Source: CAYPGJ01 sp964638515
Lineage (GTDB): Bacteria; Planctomycetota; Phycisphaerae; Phycisphaerales; UBA1924
Direction: 5' to 3'
Assembly (NCBI GenBank): GCA_964638515.1
Contig: CAZWZL010000007.1
Location: 1 to 64,000 of the forward strand
DNA: 64,000 nt
Positions 33,144 to 41,894 of the stretch are shown here, in pieces (within the stretch, counting starts at the first letter, position 1; each line of letters opens with the position of its first letter). The notes under the pieces are model-generated. The model had not been told where the DNA came from. It did no database searches and saw only the letters and a list, made by a program, of their open reading frames with translations. Made by a program: the position numbers and the translations under genes.

Positions 33144-33809
33144 TCAGCGGAGAATCCAGCGGCTGTTCGTGCGGCTGATCGGGTCGTTGCCCTGACCCGC
33201 CAGGTCCCCCGGCGTCAGGTGCTCCAGCATCAGCGTCTTGCGGAGAATCACTTCGTTCGTATCTCCCTTCGGAGCCTCGCCCTCCGGACGCGCCACCCGC
33301 CGGGTCTCGCCGCTGAACCCCGACGCGTACACCGTCACCCGCGACGGCTTCATATTCGCCAGCGGCCAAATCGCCACGCTCTCCCGCGCGTGCTCCGCCC
33401 CCTGCATCAGCGGACCGATCACCGATATCTGATCCTGCACAAACGGATTGTGCAGCCGGCCGATGATCTCGTCCGTCACCGCCGCAGGCACCCCGCGCCC
33501 GGCCCGCGCGGGCTCCGAAGCCTCGTCCGTCGTCATCTCAAACGTCGGCGCGAAGTACACCTCCGCCGCCGAGTGATTCTCCACCTTGTACGGCAGATAC
33601 AGAAACGCCCGAAGGCCCTCCCCGGGGATCTCCACCATCGCGAGCCGCAGCGGCCCCGGCTCGACATCCAACTGCCATCGAAGAGGCACGGGCGAAGGCT
33701 CAGGCGCCCCGATGACGGTTTCCGTCCAAGTCGATCCCGCGGCCAGCCCCAACCCCACCGCCAGCACCGGGACAAGCCGCCCAAATCGTCGTGTCATCCG
33801 CAATCCCAT
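33144..33809 (-). CDS. Exported protein of unknown function
   Basis: 221 residues from ATG 33809, preferred because AGAGGAG precedes it and a signal peptide begins there (RLVPVLAVGLGLAAGSTW). I do not recognise the family. The mature part is predicted beta-rich with phrases such as RAFLYLPYKVENHSAAEVYF and PSRVTVYASGFSGETRRV, and has no Cys cluster or catalytic motif that I can identify. The stop is 74 bases from the rpmA start, in the position where rplU is usually found, but there is no similarity to L21. Confidence 0.75.
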   Translation of the reverse strand: MGLRMTRRFGRLVPVLAVGLGLAAGSTWTETVIGAPEPSPVPLRWQLDVEPGPLRLAMVEIPGEGLRAFLYLPYKVENHSAAEVYFAPTFEMTTDEASEPARAGRGVPAAVTDEIIGRLHNPFVQDQISVIGPLMQGAEHARESVAIWPLANMKPSRVTVYASGFSGETRRVARPEGEAPKGDTNEVILRKTLMLEHLTPGDLAGQGNDPISRTNSRWILR

Positions 33810-33844
33810 CGTGCCTGGCTCCTCTTGTCCCGCCCCAACGGGCT

Positions 33845-33874
33845 TTGCGTGGCCGGAACGCGTTAGTCTATGAT
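33845..33874 (+). promoter_or_regulatory. Candidate promoter of the GNAT gene
   Basis: TTGCGT (33845-33850), an 18-base spacer and TATGAT (33869-33874, five of six). The -10 element overlaps the most upstream in-frame ATG (33870), which argues for a start further downstream. The same TTGCRT-N18 layout appears at two other loci here. Confidence 0.5.
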
Positions 33875-33914
33875 CGGTACGCGAGGCGTCAAAGAAGGCT
33901 CCAACCACACGCCC

Positions 33915-34904
33915 ATGTCCATCGCTTCACGAACATCCGGACCGGGCCGTCCCGGAGACGCGCCCCCGGCCTACGTCATCCGTCACATGAAGGGCGACCA
34001 GCTCGAGCGGGCCGCGGGGCGTCTCGTTCATAGCGCTGGCGGCTCGGTCGGCGACGCAGGGCGGGCATTTCTCGCGATGGCCTCCAAACACGCCATCGAC
34101 GTCTCCAATCTCTGGGCAAGCGAAGCCCGAACCGGCGGAGAACCCCGCCAGGTCTGTCTGGCCACGCAAGGCGCCGGCCGCACGCTCAACTTCTTCGTAT
34201 CCACCCCCGCCGACGAGCCCGAGGAAACCGAACTCAGCGCCGTGGTGGACCAGGCGATCCGCTCAGCCTCATTGAAGGAGCCCCCTCTCAAGCCCGCGAT
34301 CGCTCAATCCCTGCTCGATCCTTCCGAACAACGCGCCAAGCGCGCGTTCCTGCTCGCCGGGTTCAGCCACATCGCAACCCTCTCGTATCTGCAGGGCCGC
34401 GTCCCGCCACCCGAGCGATCGACGCCCGCGCCGTCGTTGCATCTTCCCTCCGGCGTGACGATGGAACACTGGTCTCCCGCCCTGGAACCGGAGTTCTGCG
34501 AAGCCCTCGATCGCACCTACATCGACACGCTGGACTGCCCCGAACTCTGCGATCTGCGCGAAACACGGGACGTTCTCGCCAGCCATCTCGCCACCGGCGA
34601 GCACACACCGCGCCTGTGGTGGCTCATCCGCTTCGATGGCCGGCCCGAAGGCGCGATGCTCCTCAATCCGTGCCCCGCGCAGGCGCAGATCGAACTGGTG
34701 TACCTGGGCCTGGGCCCACTTCTCCGAGGCAAGGGGCTGGCCGGCGAGCTGCTCCGATTTGGGATCGCCGAGGCGGCCTCGATCCGTCCGGAACGCCTCA
34801 TCGTGTGCGCCGTGGACCATCGAAACAAGCCCGCGCTCCGTCTCTACGAAAGGCTTGGATTTCGAGCCTTCGCCGACCGAGTGGCCCTCGTGCGACCCCT
34901 CTGA
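33915..34904 (+). CDS. GNAT-family N-acetyltransferase
   Basis: 329 residues from ATG 33915; the ATG at 33870 overlaps the probable -10 element. The N-terminal half is not recognisable. The C-terminal half (about 185-329) is a GNAT fold. The acetyl-CoA-binding segment is LGLGPLLRGKGLAGELLRFG, followed by NKPALRLYERLGF, the usual last helix and strand. The arrangement of a poorly conserved N-domain plus GNAT resembles mycothiol-synthase-like tandem enzymes, but the substrate is unknown. The gene stands alone, upstream of the tricorn-type protease. Confidence 0.8.
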   Translation: MSIASRTSGPGRPGDAPPAYVIRHMKGDQLERAAGRLVHSAGGSVGDAGRAFLAMASKHAIDVSNLWASEARTGGEPRQVCLATQGAGRTLNFFVSTPADEPEETELSAVVDQAIRSASLKEPPLKPAIAQSLLDPSEQRAKRAFLLAGFSHIATLSYLQGRVPPPERSTPAPSLHLPSGVTMEHWSPALEPEFCEALDRTYIDTLDCPELCDLRETRDVLASHLATGEHTPRLWWLIRFDGRPEGAMLLNPCPAQAQIELVYLGLGPLLRGKGLAGELLRFGIAEAASIRPERLIVCAVDHRNKPALRLYERLGFRAFADRVALVRPL

Positions 34905-35003
34905 CCATCCGGAACAACTGAAACACGCGCGGGCCCGTCCGGTATAAGGGCCGCCGCCCCCTTCGGGGGCCGGTCATCGATCACCCACAAGGAGATGCAC
35001 ACG

Positions 35004-38000
35004 ATGGGCAATGGTGTCAGGCGGCTTTTCTGGCTCGGGGTTGGCTCGGCGTCGTCGGTTGCGGTCGGTCAAGTGAGCCCGCACGCGGGCATGATGCGCT
35101 ACCCCGATGTCAGCGCCACGCACATCGTCTTCTCGTACGCCAACGACCTCTGGGTCGTCGCTCGTGAGGGCGGCGAAGCTCGCCCGCTGGCCAGCCCCCC
35201 CGGTCAGGAACTCTTCCCCCGATTCAGCCCAGACGGCGCCAGCGTCGCCTTCGTCGGCAACTACGCGGGCGACCGCGACGTGTACGTGTTGCCGGTGGCG
35301 GGCGGCTCCCCCACCCGAATCACGCACCACCCCTCCACCGAGATCCTCTGCGACTGGACAGCGCAGGACCGCCTGCTGTGGCAGACCACAGGCTTCGCGT
35401 TCCGGACCCGACAAACGCAGCTCTTTTTCTCCGCTCCCGGCGGCGGCATGCCCGAGATGCTCCCCGTCCCCTACGGAACAAACGGGAGCATCTCCCCCGA
35501 CGGCCAGTGGCTCGCCTACACCCCCCACTCCACCGACACGCGCACCTGGAAGCGCTACCGAGGCGGCATGGCCACCGACGTGTGGCTCTTCAATCTCAAC
35601 GACTTTTCCAGCAAGATGATCACCGACTGGGAGGGCACCGACACCCAGCCCATGTGGAGCCCGCGCGGCGACAAGGTGTTCTACATCTCCGATCAGGGCG
35701 AGGAGCACCGTCTCAACATCTGGTCCTACGACGTCGCCTCAGGCGAACGCAAGCAGCTCACCCGCTTCAGCGAATTCGACGTGAAATGGCCCGCCATCGG
35801 CCCCGGCCCCACCGGGCGCGGCGAAATCGTGTTTCAGTACGGCAAGGACCTCTACCTCTACGACGTGCAAGCCGGTACCTCGCGCGCCGTCAGCATTGTC
35901 ATCCCGGGCGCCCGCCCCAAACTCATGACGCAGCAGGTCGACGCCGCCAAGTTCATGGGCCGAGGCGCGGTCAGTGTTTCTCCCTCGGCCAAGCGCGTCG
36001 CCGTCGAAGCGCGCGGCGATATCTGGTCGCTGCCCGCCGAGAACGGCACGCCTCGGAATCTCACACGCACCGACGGCGTCGCCGAACGCGACCCGGCGTG
36101 GAGCCCCGACGGCCAGTGGATCGCGTACTGGAGCGATGAAACCGGCGAGTACCAGCTCTACCTGACGCAGTCCGACGGCAAGGGCGAAACGCGCAAACTG
36201 ACCGACGCCGGCACGAACTTCCGGTTCGGCGTCGCGTGGTCCCCCGACTCCAAGAAACTCACCTACTTCGATAACTCGGCCACGCTCTTCCTGCTCGACG
36301 TCGAGTCCGGAGACCTCAAGACCATCGACAAGGACCCCTGGTCCTGGGACGGCACGGGCGCCACGGTCTCGTGGTCGCACGACAGCCGATGGATCGCCTA
36401 CGACCGCGCGGACGACGATTCCCGCATCTCCCAGGTCTGGGTCTACTCCGTGGAGGACGGCGCGAAGCACGCGCTCACGGCGCCCTACTTCAATGCCCAG
36501 GCGCCATCGTTCGACCGAAAGGGCGAGCACCTGTTCTACCGGAGCAACCAGTCCTTCAGCCCGATGTACGGCGAACTCGGAACGGAATTCCTGTACGCCG
36601 GCACCGAGGTGATCCTCGCCGTGCCGCTCAAGAACGACAAAGCCTCGCCCTGGGCCCCCAAGAGCGATGAGGAGTCCTGGAAGAAGGACAAGAAGGACGA
36701 AGGCGACGCCGACGAGAAGAAGGACGGCGACGAGAAGAAGGACAACGGTAAGAACGCCGCCGACGACGGCGTCTCCGGGTCGTGGGAAGGAAACGTCACC
36801 GGCGGCGAACCCCTGCCACCGGGCGGCGCTCCCTACACCATGACCCTCTCCATGGACGCGGACAACAAGGTGTCCGGCTCCTTCGTGCTCGCCATCGGCA
36901 CGGCGTCCATCGACGGAACGTTCGACCCGGCCACCAAGTCGCTCACGGCGTCCCTCACCATCGAAACCGGCGGCGCCGCCACCATGAAGGCGACCATCTC
37001 GGGCGAATCCATCAAGGGCACGATCTCCGCGCCGGAGATGAACTTCGAGGGCTCCTTCGAAGGAAAGCGAACCGCCAAGGGCGCCGACAAGAAGGACGGC
37101 GACGCCAAGGACGCCGACAAGAAGGCCAAGGACAAGGTCGAGATCGACATCGAGGGCTTCGAGGCGCGCGCGATGCGCCTCCCCATCAAGTCCGGCAACT
37201 TCGGTCGGCTCGCCGTCAACGACAAAAACGATCTCATCTACGTGCGCCGCTCCGCGCGCGGGCAGGACGGACCCCCGTCGATCAAGCTCTTCTCACTCAA
37301 GGACGACAAGAAGGAGGAAAAGACCGTCACCGCCGGCGCCGGCGGCTTCGACATCACACCCGACGGCAAGAAGCTCATCATCGTGCAGGGAGGCCGGCCC
37401 GCCATCCTCGACGCCTCCGCGGGCGCAACCTCCAAGCCGGTCAGCAACGATCCCATGCTCGTCAGCATCGACCCCCGCGCCGAATGGAAGCAGGTGTTTA
37501 CCGACGCATGGCGCATCCAGCGTGACTACTTCTACGAACCAACGCTGCACGGCGTCGACTGGCCCAAGATCCGCACGCAGTACGAGCAGATGCTCGCCGA
37601 CGCCGCGTCACGCGAAGACCTGTCCTACATCATCGCGGAAATGATCTCCGAACTGAACGTCGGTCACGCCTACTACCAGGGCGGCGACACCGAGACCACG
37701 CCCTCCGTCAACGTCGGCCTGCTCGGGTGCGACTTCGTGCTCGAGAACGGCGCCTACCGAATCTCCAAGATCTACCGCGGCGCCCCCTGGGACTCCGACG
37801 CGGTCGGCCCGCTCTCCGAGCCCGGCGTCGAGGCGCGCGAAGGCCACTACCTGCTCGCGGTCAACGGCGTCGACGTCGATACCTCCAAGGACCCCTGGGC
37901 CGCGTTCGTCGGATTCGGCGGCAAGACCGTCACCATCACCATCTCCGAGAACCCGCAGCGCGACGACAAGGCCAAGGACCTCGTGCTCACGCTGCTCACC

Positions 38001-38720
38001 AACGACGGCAACCTCCGCTACCGCGACTGGATCGAGGCGCGCCGCAGCTACATCGACGAGCGCACCGGCGGACGAGCGGGCTACATCTATGTGCCGAGCA
38101 CGGGCGTCGACGGTCAGAACGATCTCGTCCGGCAGTACTACGCCCAGAACGCCAAGCCCGCTCTCATCATCGATGACCGCTGGAACTCCGGCGGCCAGAT
38201 CCCCACGAGGTTCATCGAGCTGCTCAACCGCCCCGCGACAAACTACTGGGCGCTCCGCAACGCGAAGGACTTCCCCTGGCCGCCCGACGGCCACAACGGC
38301 CCCAAGTGCATGCTCGTGAACGGTCTCGCCGGCTCGGGCGGCGACGCGTTCCCCTACTACTTCCGCGCCGCCGGGCTCGGCAAGCTGATCGGCATGCGGA
38401 CCTGGGGCGGGCTGGTCGGCATCTCGGGCAACCCCGGCCTCATCGACGGGCAAAGCATCACCGTCCCGACGTTCGGCTTCTTCGAAACGGACGGCACATG
38501 GGGCGTCGAGGGCCACGGCGTCGACCCCGACATCGTCGTCGTCGACGACCCCTCACTCATGGCCGTGGGCTCGCCCAAACGAACCGGCATCGGCGACCCC
38601 CAGCTCGACGCGGCTATCGAGCACATCCTGAAGGAGCTGGAGACCAACGGCTACAAGGCCCCCGGTCGCCCGCAAAGCCCCGACCGTTCGGGCATGGGCC
38701 TGGACCCCAAGGACCGTTGA
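35004..38720 (+). CDS. Tricorn-type S41 protease with an inserted domain
   Basis: 1238 residues from ATG 35004, 9 bases after AAGGAG; ATG 34995 abuts that site and is less likely. A signal-like N-terminus is followed by beta-propeller repeats (FSYANDLWVVAREGG, SPDGQWIAYWSDETGEYQLY). Then come a PDZ-like region and an S41 core with NVGHAYY (His about 889), GSGGDAFPYYFR (nucleophile Ser about 1111) and EGHGVDPDI (Glu about 1169). Tricorn trims peptides; bacterial homologues are often periplasmic. Residues about 552-710 form an insert: Lys/Asp/Glu-rich linkers around a beta-rich segment (SGSWEGNVTGGEPLPPGGAP). The archaeal enzyme is about 1070 residues, so the insert explains the extra length. 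Confidence 0.92.
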   Translation: MGNGVRRLFWLGVGSASSVAVGQVSPHAGMMRYPDVSATHIVFSYANDLWVVAREGGEARPLASPPGQELFPRFSPDGASVAFVGNYAGDRDVYVLPVAGGSPTRITHHPSTEILCDWTAQDRLLWQTTGFAFRTRQTQLFFSAPGGGMPEMLPVPYGTNGSISPDGQWLAYTPHSTDTRTWKRYRGGMATDVWLFNLNDFSSKMITDWEGTDTQPMWSPRGDKVFYISDQGEEHRLNIWSYDVASGERKQLTRFSEFDVKWPAIGPGPTGRGEIVFQYGKDLYLYDVQAGTSRAVSIVIPGARPKLMTQQVDAAKFMGRGAVSVSPSAKRVAVEARGDIWSLPAENGTPRNLTRTDGVAERDPAWSPDGQWIAYWSDETGEYQLYLTQSDGKGETRKLTDAGTNFRFGVAWSPDSKKLTYFDNSATLFLLDVESGDLKTIDKDPWSWDGTGATVSWSHDSRWIAYDRADDDSRISQVWVYSVEDGAKHALTAPYFNAQAPSFDRKGEHLFYRSNQSFSPMYGELGTEFLYAGTEVILAVPLKNDKASPWAPKSDEESWKKDKKDEGDADEKKDGDEKKDNGKNAADDGVSGSWEGNVTGGEPLPPGGAPYTMTLSMDADNKVSGSFVLAIGTASIDGTFDPATKSLTASLTIETGGAATMKATISGESIKGTISAPEMNFEGSFEGKRTAKGADKKDGDAKDADKKAKDKVEIDIEGFEARAMRLPIKSGNFGRLAVNDKNDLIYVRRSARGQDGPPSIKLFSLKDDKKEEKTVTAGAGGFDITPDGKKLIIVQGGRPAILDASAGATSKPVSNDPMLVSIDPRAEWKQVFTDAWRIQRDYFYEPTLHGVDWPKIRTQYEQMLADAASREDLSYIIAEMISELNVGHAYYQGGDTETTPSVNVGLLGCDFVLENGAYRISKIYRGAPWDSDAVGPLSEPGVEAREGHYLLAVNGVDVDTSKDPWAAFVGFGGKTVTITISENPQRDDKAKDLVLTLLTNDGNLRYRDWIEARRSYIDERTGGRAGYIYVPSTGVDGQNDLVRQYYAQNAKPALIIDDRWNSGGQIPTRFIELLNRPATNYWALRNAKDFPWPPDGHNGPKCMLVNGLAGSGGDAFPYYFRAAGLGKLIGMRTWGGLVGISGNPGLIDGQSITVPTFGFFETDGTWGVEGHGVDPDIVVVDDPSLMAVGSPKRTGIGDPQLDAAIEHILKELETNGYKAPGRPQSPDRSGMGLDPKDR

Positions 38721-38763
38721 TCCCACGCGCGGCGCGACCTCGCCCCGCCATCCGATAAATAAC

Positions 38764-38796
38764 AACGCCCGCGACCACCTCGGTCGCGGGCGTTTT
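38764..38796 (+). terminator. Rho-independent terminator after the tricorn gene
   Basis: AACGCCCGCGACC pairs perfectly with GGTCGCGGGCGTT around a five-base loop, followed by TT. It begins 44 bases after the protease stop and also faces the tRNA-Val on the other strand. Confidence 0.85.
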
Positions 38797-38804
38797 CGCT
38801 GAAG

Positions 38805-38878
38805 TGGGCGATACTGGATTCGAACCAGTGACCTCTTGCGTGTCATGCAAGCGCGCTAGCCAACTGCGCCAATCGCCC
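38805..38878 (-). tRNA. tRNA-Val (anticodon GAC)
   Basis: Minus strand. The acceptor GGGCGAT pairs with ATCGCCC, discriminator A. The D arm is GCGC...GCGC. The anticodon stem CTTGC/GCAAG encloses ATGACAC (anticodon GAC), and the T arm ACTGG-TTCGAAT-CCAGT is complete. CCA is not encoded. It reads GUC and GUU codons. Confidence 0.93.
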
Positions 38879-39239
38879 GATCCCATCGGTCGCCGATCCC
38901 GCTCGGAAGGCCGAAACCAGCGGAGGAGGAGTATACCGGGGCGGAATGGGGTCGCCACTTCTCGTTCAAAAGGGGCCGATGGGCCGGAAACCGAAATGGC
39001 TATCTGCCCCTTGTGCTCGGCCCGCGCCCGGCCGTCGTTACGGCACTGCTCGGCCTGTGCGTGGCGTTCGGCGCCCGACGCCGGCGCACCGTCTGATCGG
39101 TCACATCACTCGCGCCTCGGGTGCTCCGTGGCGGGCGCCCGAGGGCTCGTGCGAACGTCGCACAGATTCGCGTTTCCGGAACGGCGTATCGCGCTGGCCG
39201 TGCGCACCCGAGCCGTCGTTAGCCTGCCCCGGCGAACGT
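38879..39239. other. Intergenic region with no confident gene
   Basis: The region begins with a run of purine-rich sequence upstream of the tRNA (its promoter would lie here). A short plus-strand frame at 38996-39310 starts with two CxxC pairs (ICPLCSARARPSLRHCSAC), resembling a zinc ribbon. However, its C-terminal third lies antisense to the next gene, it has no ribosome site, and the composition decays to Arg/Ser. I do not call it a gene. Confidence 0.5.
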
Positions 39240-41729
39240 TCAGCACACGCTCCCGAAGTACGAGAGCACCTCGTTCAGGTCAAGGAAATCGACGACCCCG
39301 TCCCCATTGACGTCCCCCGACGACCCGGGCGTCACCGGCGATCCGAACGCGCTCAGCACGAGATTGAGGTCGAGAAAATCGACTCGCGCATCCCCGTTCG
39401 CATCGCCCGGACATGGGCCGGCGCACGATTGGAGCCTCGCGATTCGTCCGGATGTCGTCTCGTTGACCGCCGTGAACTCGCCGCCGACGAACAGCGATGG
39501 GCTCGCGCCGCCGATGCCGGGCTCGCCGAGGATCGCGTTCACGGCCGTTTGGGAGAGCGTCCCGCCGATGATGCCGGGCCCGTCGACGCCGAGCCATGTC
39601 GTCCCGTTCCAGCGGGCGATCCCGTGCGTTTCGGAGATTCCCGCGGCCCCGAACACGCCGCCCGCGTACAGCGTCGGGCCGCTCCCATCGTCAAACACCG
39701 TAAGTGTGGAAACGAGCCCGTCCATGCCCTCGCCGAGCCGTTCCCACTGGGACTGGCTCCATCGGGCCGCTCGTCGCGCGGGGATCGGGTTTGGTGTGCC
39801 GACCGAGGTGAAGTTCCCGCCGATGTAGACGCCAAGCCCCTGACCAAGATTGGCAAGCGCGATGGCGTGCACCGAGCCATTGACGCCGCCGCCAACCGAG
39901 GACCACGCCGAGCCGTTCCACTTGGCGAGGTGTCGCGTGTTGGAAGCTCCGGCGCCGAAGAAATCGCCTCCGACGTAGAGCACCGTGGTGGACGCCTCGA
40001 GGCCGACGGCCAAAGCGCGCACGGTGTCTGTCGTCCCGGGGCCGAGCGCCGACCACCCGACGGAATTCCAAGCGGCGATGTTGTTGGCGGGAACGCCGCC
40101 GGCCATCGTGAACTGACCGCCCACGAAGACGACGGGCGTAGACCCCGCATCCACGCCCGCGATGGCGTGGACCGGCCCATTGATGCCCGAACCCATGGGG
40201 AACCACGAGGAGCCGTTGAAGCGCGCCACGTTGCTTGCGCCGACACCGCCGATGGTTGTGAACTGGCCGCCCACGACGAGATTGCGTTCGATGAAGTTGT
40301 AGAGTCCGAGCGCGCGGACGGGTCCGTCCGCCCCTCCGCCGGGAATCGGATCCCAGGATGAGCCTTGCCAGACCGAAACGCGATCGACCCGGCGGGCGTT
40401 GACGTAGGTGAATTCGCCGCCCGCGTACAAACGAGGCGCGGGGCTGGTGAACGGGGTCGGGTCGTAGACCTTGAGCGCGTGCACGGCCCGGTTGAACCCG
40501 CGTCCGAGCGGGATCCACTCGGCGGCTCGCCAGCGGGCCAGACCCTTCGCGGCGTCTCCGTTGACCGTTGCGAAGGCGCCCCCGATGAACAGCCCCCCGC
40601 GCAGCGGCAGAGCCGTGGGAAAGAACGAGGCCATGGCGTGAACCGGGCCATCGGCGCCCGAGCCGAGCCCACCCCAGCCGACGCCGTTCCAGCGCGCGAA
40701 GTTCAGTGCCGCGCCACCGCCCGCGGACGTAAAAATCCCGCCGGCGTACAGGACCTGACCGTTTCCGTCGTCGTGATGCACGATGGACCGCACGGATTCG
40801 CCCGGCAGCCCGATCCCACCCCCCATGCCCACCCACTGTGAGCCCGTCCATCGCGCGAAGTTGGCCGTGGGTGTGGCCCCGGCGTGCGAGAACTCTCCCG
40901 CCACGAGCAGCGCGGGCCCACTGATCGTCGTCGGGCTGAGCGTCCGCACTCGCGCGATACCGGTATTGCTGCTGATGCCCGTGCCGACGCCTGACCAGGA
41001 CGTGCCGGTCCAGCGCGCGATGTTGGAAACGCTTACGGGCCCGGCCAGGGTGAATCGACCACCCGCGTAGAGCTGGCCCCCGGGGCCGCTTGGGAAGACG
41101 GCCAGCGCATCGACGCTGCGATTGAAGCCCCGGATTCCGTCGGCCAAGGCGGACCACTGCTGGCCGTTCCATCGGGCGATTCCCTGCGCGAGCGCGCCGC
41201 CGGCGGAGTCGAAGACGCCGCCCGCGTAGAGATTCGGGCCCGAGCCGGCGTCGTACACCGCGAGAGCGTTCACAATGTTGTTCGTGCCCGACCCAACGGA
41301 CTGCCACGCGGCGCCGTCCCACTTGGCGACGAAGCTCGTTTCGACGGCGCCGGAGGACAGGAACGCGCCGCCGGCAAAGAGTGTCTGGCCGGAGCCGTCG
41401 TTGTGGACCACCAGGGCATTTACGACGTCGAATTGTGTGGCGCCGAGGCCAAGCCCCACCGCGAACCACCGCTCGCCGTCCCACCGTGCCACTCGCTGAG
41501 CGAGCGTTCCGCCGGCTAACGTGAACGAGCCGCCGACGTACAGGGCCGGCCCGAGGCCGTTGTCCCATACGACCATGGTTCGAACGTCGCCGTTCAGGTC
41601 TCCAGCGTTGAATCCGGAAGCCCAGCGTGGCTGGCACGGTGTTTCACCGGCCCTGAGATCGCTCGCGCAGGCGAGCGCCACTGCGCAGCCCCAGAGAACG
41701 TGGCCGGGTTTGCATCGCAGGGTCCGCAT
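39240..41729 (-). CDS. Exported 14-repeat propeller-like protein with dockerin-like pair
   Basis: 829 residues from ATG 41729 (GGAG 9 bases upstream; ATG 41744 is possible). A signal peptide (HVLWGCAVALACASDLRA) is followed by about 14 repeats of 50-60 residues. Each has the core LYVGGxFTxAGG, then ARWNGxxW and GxGxxGxVxAL, for instance LYAGGVFDSAGG, LVVGGQFTTIGG and VYIGGNFTSVG. The repeats probably build beta-propellers or a long beta scaffold. The C-terminal 58 residues contain two Ca2+-loop-like units, GDANGDARVDFLDLNLVLSA and DVNGDGVVDFLDLNEVLSYF. Likely a surface or secreted adhesion or binding protein; the ligand is unknown. Confidence 0.82.
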   Translation of the reverse strand: MRTLRCKPGHVLWGCAVALACASDLRAGETPCQPRWASGFNAGDLNGDVRTMVVWDNGLGPALYVGGSFTLAGGTLAQRVARWDGERWFAVGLGLGATQFDVVNALVVHNDGSGQTLFAGGAFLSSGAVETSFVAKWDGAAWQSVGSGTNNIVNALAVYDAGSGPNLYAGGVFDSAGGALAQGIARWNGQQWSALADGIRGFNRSVDALAVFPSGPGGQLYAGGRFTLAGPVSVSNIARWTGTSWSGVGTGISSNTGIARVRTLSPTTISGPALLVAGEFSHAGATPTANFARWTGSQWVGMGGGIGLPGESVRSIVHHDDGNGQVLYAGGIFTSAGGGAALNFARWNGVGWGGLGSGADGPVHAMASFFPTALPLRGGLFIGGAFATVNGDAAKGLARWRAAEWIPLGRGFNRAVHALKVYDPTPFTSPAPRLYAGGEFTYVNARRVDRVSVWQGSSWDPIPGGGADGPVRALGLYNFIERNLVVGGQFTTIGGVGASNVARFNGSSWFPMGSGINGPVHAIAGVDAGSTPVVFVGGQFTMAGGVPANNIAAWNSVGWSALGPGTTDTVRALAVGLEASTTVLYVGGDFFGAGASNTRHLAKWNGSAWSSVGGGVNGSVHAIALANLGQGLGVYIGGNFTSVGTPNPIPARRAARWSQSQWERLGEGMDGLVSTLTVFDDGSGPTLYAGGVFGAAGISETHGIARWNGTTWLGVDGPGIIGGTLSQTAVNAILGEPGIGGASPSLFVGGEFTAVNETTSGRIARLQSCAGPCPGDANGDARVDFLDLNLVLSAFGSPVTPGSSGDVNGDGVVDFLDLNEVLSYFGSVC

Positions 41730-41894
41730 GCGGGGAGGCTCCATGCGTCGGAGTCGCACTCGTTCGGCTCCGCAGGGTAGGGCCGGTTGATCCGGCGCGC
41801 GACCACACCCACGAACTGCCCCACGCTGCCATCCGTTACGGCCCCGGGTTGGAGGAGGTTGCAGCGCGAGTGCGCCTGACCACTCGATGAGGGG

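Noticed and set aside
38804..39310. A plus-strand frame starting MGDTGFEPVTSCVSCKRAS
   Set aside because: Its beginning is the antisense of tRNA-Val, a common false gene. The later CxxC-rich part has no ribosome site and runs into the antisense of the next gene.
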